8,391 nucleotides of DNA from CAZTAK01 sp964611585. Lineage in GTDB: Bacteria; Pseudomonadota; Alphaproteobacteria; SHVP01. Below the pieces are notes generated by a model, which saw only the letters and a list, made by a program, of their open reading frames with translations, was not told the DNA's origin and did no database searches. The position numbers and the translations under genes were made by a program. The stretch lies in the NCBI GenBank assembly GCA_964611585.1, contig CAZTAK010000089.1, positions 1 through 8,391 on the forward strand, in the 5' to 3' direction. Numbering within the stretch: position 1 is the first letter of the stretch; each line of letters begins with the position of its first letter. Below are positions 6,879 to 8,391 of the stretch, one piece after another.

Positions 6879-7366
6879 GTTCGCTCTCCTCCTTCGATTC
6901 TTGCGTCAGCGCGCGCCGCCAAGCCGATCGCCTCGACGATCTTGTGATAGCCGGTGCAGCGGCACAGATTGCCCGCGATCGCATGCCGGATCCGCTCCTC
7001 GTCAGGAGCGGCCTCCTCGTTGAGCAACTGCCGCGCCGTCATGATCATGCCGCAGGTGCAGTAGCCGCATTGGACCGCCCCCGCGTTCACAAAAGCCTCC
7101 TGCAACGGATCAAGGCGACCGTCCGTGACCAGACCTTCGATCGTGGTGATCTGTTTGTCGTGCACCGATAGCGCATACGTCATGCAGGAATAAACCGCTT
7201 TTCCGTCCGCCAGAACCGTGCAACTGCCGCAGCCGCCGCTGTCGCAACCGCGCTTTGTCCCGAGGAGTCCCAGGTCCTCGCGCAGGGCCTGGAGCAGCGT
7301 CGCGTCCAGATCCACTGCCACCTCGTGCTCCTCGCCGTTGACTTGCAGCACGATCACCTGTTTCAT
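6875..7366 (-). CDS. [2Fe-2S] subunit of a xanthine oxidase-family molybdenum hydroxylase (CoxS/HcrC-like)
   Basis: This 163-residue small subunit carries two [2Fe-2S] clusters that move electrons between the Mo centre and FAD. The plant-ferredoxin-type cluster is formed by C41, C46, C49 (GCDSGGCGSC) and C61. The all-helical C-terminal domain has C100-x2-C103 (QCGYCTCGM) and C135-x-C137 (NLCRCTGY). An extra cysteine, C105, sits where most relatives have proline (CGxCTPGM). The ATG at 7366 follows the stop of the FAD gene by one base, with AGGGGG at 7372-7377 as ribosome site, and the 3' end overlaps the Mo subunit as GTGA. No signal peptide is present, so the enzyme is cytoplasmic. Length and motifs are fully typical, making the family assignment firm. 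Confidence 0.95.
   Translation of the reverse strand: MKQVIVLQVNGEEHEVAVDLDATLLQALREDLGLLGTKRGCDSGGCGSCTVLADGKAVYSCMTYALSVHDKQITTIEGLVTDGRLDPLQEAFVNAGAVQCGYCTCGMIMTARQLLNEEAAPDEERIRHAIAGNLCRCTGYHKIVEAIGLAARADARIEGGERT
6888..6893 (-). promoter_or_regulatory. Shine-Dalgarno AGGAGG deciding the GTG start of the Mo subunit
   Basis: AGGAGG, within the longer purine run AAGGAGGAGAG, lies 9 nt before GTG at 6878 and 18 nt before the alternative ATG at 6869. This favours the GTG start. The site lies inside the last codons of the [2Fe-2S] gene. Confidence 0.7.
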
Positions 7367-7367
7367 T

Positions 7368-7503
7368 TCAGCCCCCTAGCCCGAGCCTGCCGCGCGCTTC
7401 GATCAACACCCGCTTTGCCAGCACCTTGGCAACGGCGAGGCGATATGCTGCCGAAGCTCGGTGATCAGACGCCGGCTCGATATCCTGTTCAACTGCCTCT
7501 GCC
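7368..7503 (-). CDS. C-terminal fragment of the FAD-binding subunit, separated from its gene by the assembly gap
   Basis: Reading from the gap edge, a frame opens with AEAVEQDIEPASDHR, continues ASAAYRLAVAKVLAKR and ends ARGRLGLGG before TGA at 7368-7370. The pattern IxPxxDxRASAxYRxxxAxVLxxR is the C-terminal signature of CoxM-type FAD subunits, so this is the missing tail of the gene to the right. Its first residues AEAV repeat the AAEAV just before the wrong tail on the other side of the gap. Joining both pieces at the shared 12 bp gives a 292-residue protein, a normal length for the family. The stop is one base before the ATG of the [2Fe-2S] gene. Confidence 0.85.
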
Positions 7504-7513
7504 NNNNNNNNNN
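7504..7513. other. Assembly gap (10 N)
   Basis: Ten undetermined bases mark a scaffold join inside the FAD-subunit gene. The word ACTGCCTCTGCC occurs at 7492-7503, touching the gap, and again at 7547-7558, with the same reading frame on both sides. The gap therefore probably has no real length, and the 33 bases at 7514-7546 are probably a wrong contig tip. Confidence 0.95.
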
Positions 7514-7518
7514 CTGTA

Positions 7519-8301
7519 TTATTCCATGAGAATCCTGCGAAAGTCCACTGCCTCTGCCGCCTGCTGCAATTGCCGGTCGCTCAGTTCTTGCCCGTGCAGC
7601 AACTTTTCCGCGGCGGTGGAACGGATAACGCCATCGCCGACGTCACCACCTAGGACGACGCGTGCAGTCTGGCATTGACCGCGTGCATCGACCGCGAGAC
7701 TCGCCGCGGCATTGACGATGGCAAGGTCATTGGCGTTGCCCTCGAGCTTCATGAATGCGCTCGCGATGCGGCCACGTTGCCGGGGCAGCACTAGTTCACT
7801 GATGATCTCGTTGCGCGAGAGCGAATTCTCGAACATTCCCGCGAACAACTCGCCCAGCCCTATCTCACGTCTCGCTCCGGCAGCGACTACGGTCACCCTG
7901 CCATCGAGCGCCATGAAAGCCACGGGCAGATCGAAGGAGGGGCAGGAGGCGGCAAGGCACCCCCCCACGGTCGAGACGTTCTGGATCTGAAGCGGCGGAC
8001 AGGCGAGTGCGTCTCTCACTGCCCCGAGCCATGCCTCGGCGCGCACTTCGGGCGCTTCGCCAAGTCGGGCGAAGCTCGCCATCGCGCCGATTCGCAGCCC
8101 TTCCGAGGTCGAATGCAATTCGCCCATACCAAGCTTGCGGATGTCGATCAGGGCTTGCACCTCGGACAGCAGACCTCGGGCGTCGAGGCCGCGAATAAAA
8201 GAGCCACCCGCAAAAATCATCGCGTTGTCGCCGTATTTTTCCAGCAGTGCGCAGGCCTCTTCAATGCCTACCGGGACGCAGAATTCTCTCAGCTTGCGCA
8301 T
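7519..8301 (-). CDS. FAD-binding subunit of a xanthine oxidase-family molybdenum hydroxylase (CoxM-like), 3' end disrupted by gap
   Basis: This medium subunit binds FAD and exchanges electrons with the [2Fe-2S] clusters. The visible 260 residues include AGGS (31-34) and TVGGCLA (111-117), the two FAD-contacting glycine motifs of the family, followed by the C-terminal CO dehydrogenase flavoprotein domain from about residue 170. The ATG at 8301 has AGGAG 5 nt upstream. After AAEAV (residue 252) the listed frame runs into eight unrelated residues and a TAA at 7519, next to the gap; the genuine tail continues at 7502-7368 and gives 292 residues. The insertion with four cysteines that carries the extra [4Fe-4S] cluster in 4-hydroxybenzoyl-CoA reductase beta is absent, arguing for an oxidising hydroxylase rather than a reductase. 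It is the first gene of the module and is not a real pseudogene. Confidence 0.92.
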   Translation of the reverse strand: MRKLREFCVPVGIEEACALLEKYGDNAMIFAGGSFIRGLDARGLLSEVQALIDIRKLGMGELHSTSEGLRIGAMASFARLGEAPEVRAEAWLGAVRDALACPPLQIQNVSTVGGCLAASCPSFDLPVAFMALDGRVTVVAAGARREIGLGELFAGMFENSLSRNEIISELVLPRQRGRIASAFMKLEGNANDLAIVNAAASLAVDARGQCQTARVVLGGDVGDGVIRSTAAEKLLHGQELSDRQLQQAAEAVDFRRILME

Positions 8302-8391
8302 GGCCGCTCCTAACCTGCCCCCACGCTTGGTACCAGTCGCTAGTGTTCTGTCTCTAACGGAAGGATTCCCTTTGGCTCGTGGATGTGCGAG
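8302..8391 (-). promoter_or_regulatory. Leader of the molybdenum hydroxylase module with ribosome site
   Basis: These 90 bases precede the first gene. AGGAG at 8307-8311, 5 nt from the ATG, is a good Shine-Dalgarno sequence. No convincing -35/-10 pair is visible. A weak dyad GCTAG-N10-CTAAC (8339-8358) is present but could be chance. Whether another gene lies upstream cannot be told from this window. Confidence 0.35.

Noticed and set aside
7514..7546. 33 bases between the N gap and the second 12-bp repeat, as a real alternative C-terminus
   Set aside because: It ends the protein about 30 residues early with no family similarity, while the sequence on the other side of the gap supplies the canonical C-terminus in frame.
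4539..8301. Naming the first module coxMSL (aerobic CO dehydrogenase)
   Set aside because: Gene order fits, but the active-site loop of the large subunit lacks both known CODH signatures.
8349..8356. CTGTCTCT resembling the start of a Nextera transposon adapter
   Set aside because: Only 8 bases match and the following bases diverge, so this is most likely chance.
8339..8358. Dyad GCTAG-N10-CTAAC upstream of the FAD gene as an operator
   Set aside because: Only 4 of 5 bases per arm are complementary and no promoter elements surround it; it is not distinguishable from chance.
1..8391. CRISPR arrays, tRNA or rRNA genes
   Set aside because: No regularly spaced repeats and no tRNA- or rRNA-like sequence were seen on either strand; nearly all bases are accounted for by the six minus-strand genes.

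Overview
This GC-rich, gene-dense window looks like a draft or metagenome scaffold from a proteobacterium. Composition and gene content suggest an anaerobic or facultative aromatic degrader of the betaproteobacterial type, but no marker gene confirms this. All convincing genes lie on the minus strand, so transcription runs from the right end of the window to the left.

Right half (8301 down to 4539): a three-subunit molybdenum hydroxylase of the xanthine oxidase family. The order is FAD subunit, [2Fe-2S] subunit, molybdopterin catalytic subunit, the same order as coxMSL of aerobic CO dehydrogenases. The active-site loop is not that of CO dehydrogenase, so the substrate is probably an organic molecule such as an aromatic acyl-CoA, aldehyde or N-heterocycle. 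The FAD gene is split by a 10-N assembly gap (7504-7513). A 12-bp word repeated on both sides of the gap restores a single 292-residue reading frame, so the break is an assembly artefact and not a mutation.

Left half (4429 down to 202): a second molybdoenzyme of an unrelated fold, a three-subunit member of the DMSO reductase superfamily. It has a 913-residue bis-MGD catalytic subunit without a Tat signal, a polyferredoxin subunit with four [4Fe-4S] motifs, and a DmsC/NrfD-type membrane anchor. Subunit make-up and sequence character recall phenylacetyl-CoA:acceptor oxidoreductase (PadBCD), which oxidises the alpha-methylene carbon of phenylacetyl-CoA and passes electrons to quinone. That assignment comes from memory of the family and needs a database search.

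The two modules are separated by 109 bp that contain an AT-rich, promoter-like stretch with a dyad, plus a hairpin over the ribosome binding site of the second module. Within each module the stop and start codons overlap or nearly touch, indicating translational coupling. A working hypothesis is that the two enzymes serve one pathway, for example 4-hydroxyphenylacetate to benzoyl-CoA, where a PadBCD-like oxidation and a 4-hydroxybenzoyl-CoA-reductase-like step are both known to occur. However, the FAD subunit lacks the extra cysteine loop of that reductase.

The left margin (1-201) holds no complete gene. It contains what looks like the end of an IS21-type insertion sequence running out of the window, and a 31-codon remnant resembling the leucine-zipper part of an IS3-type OrfA, so the cluster borders a mobile-element junction.
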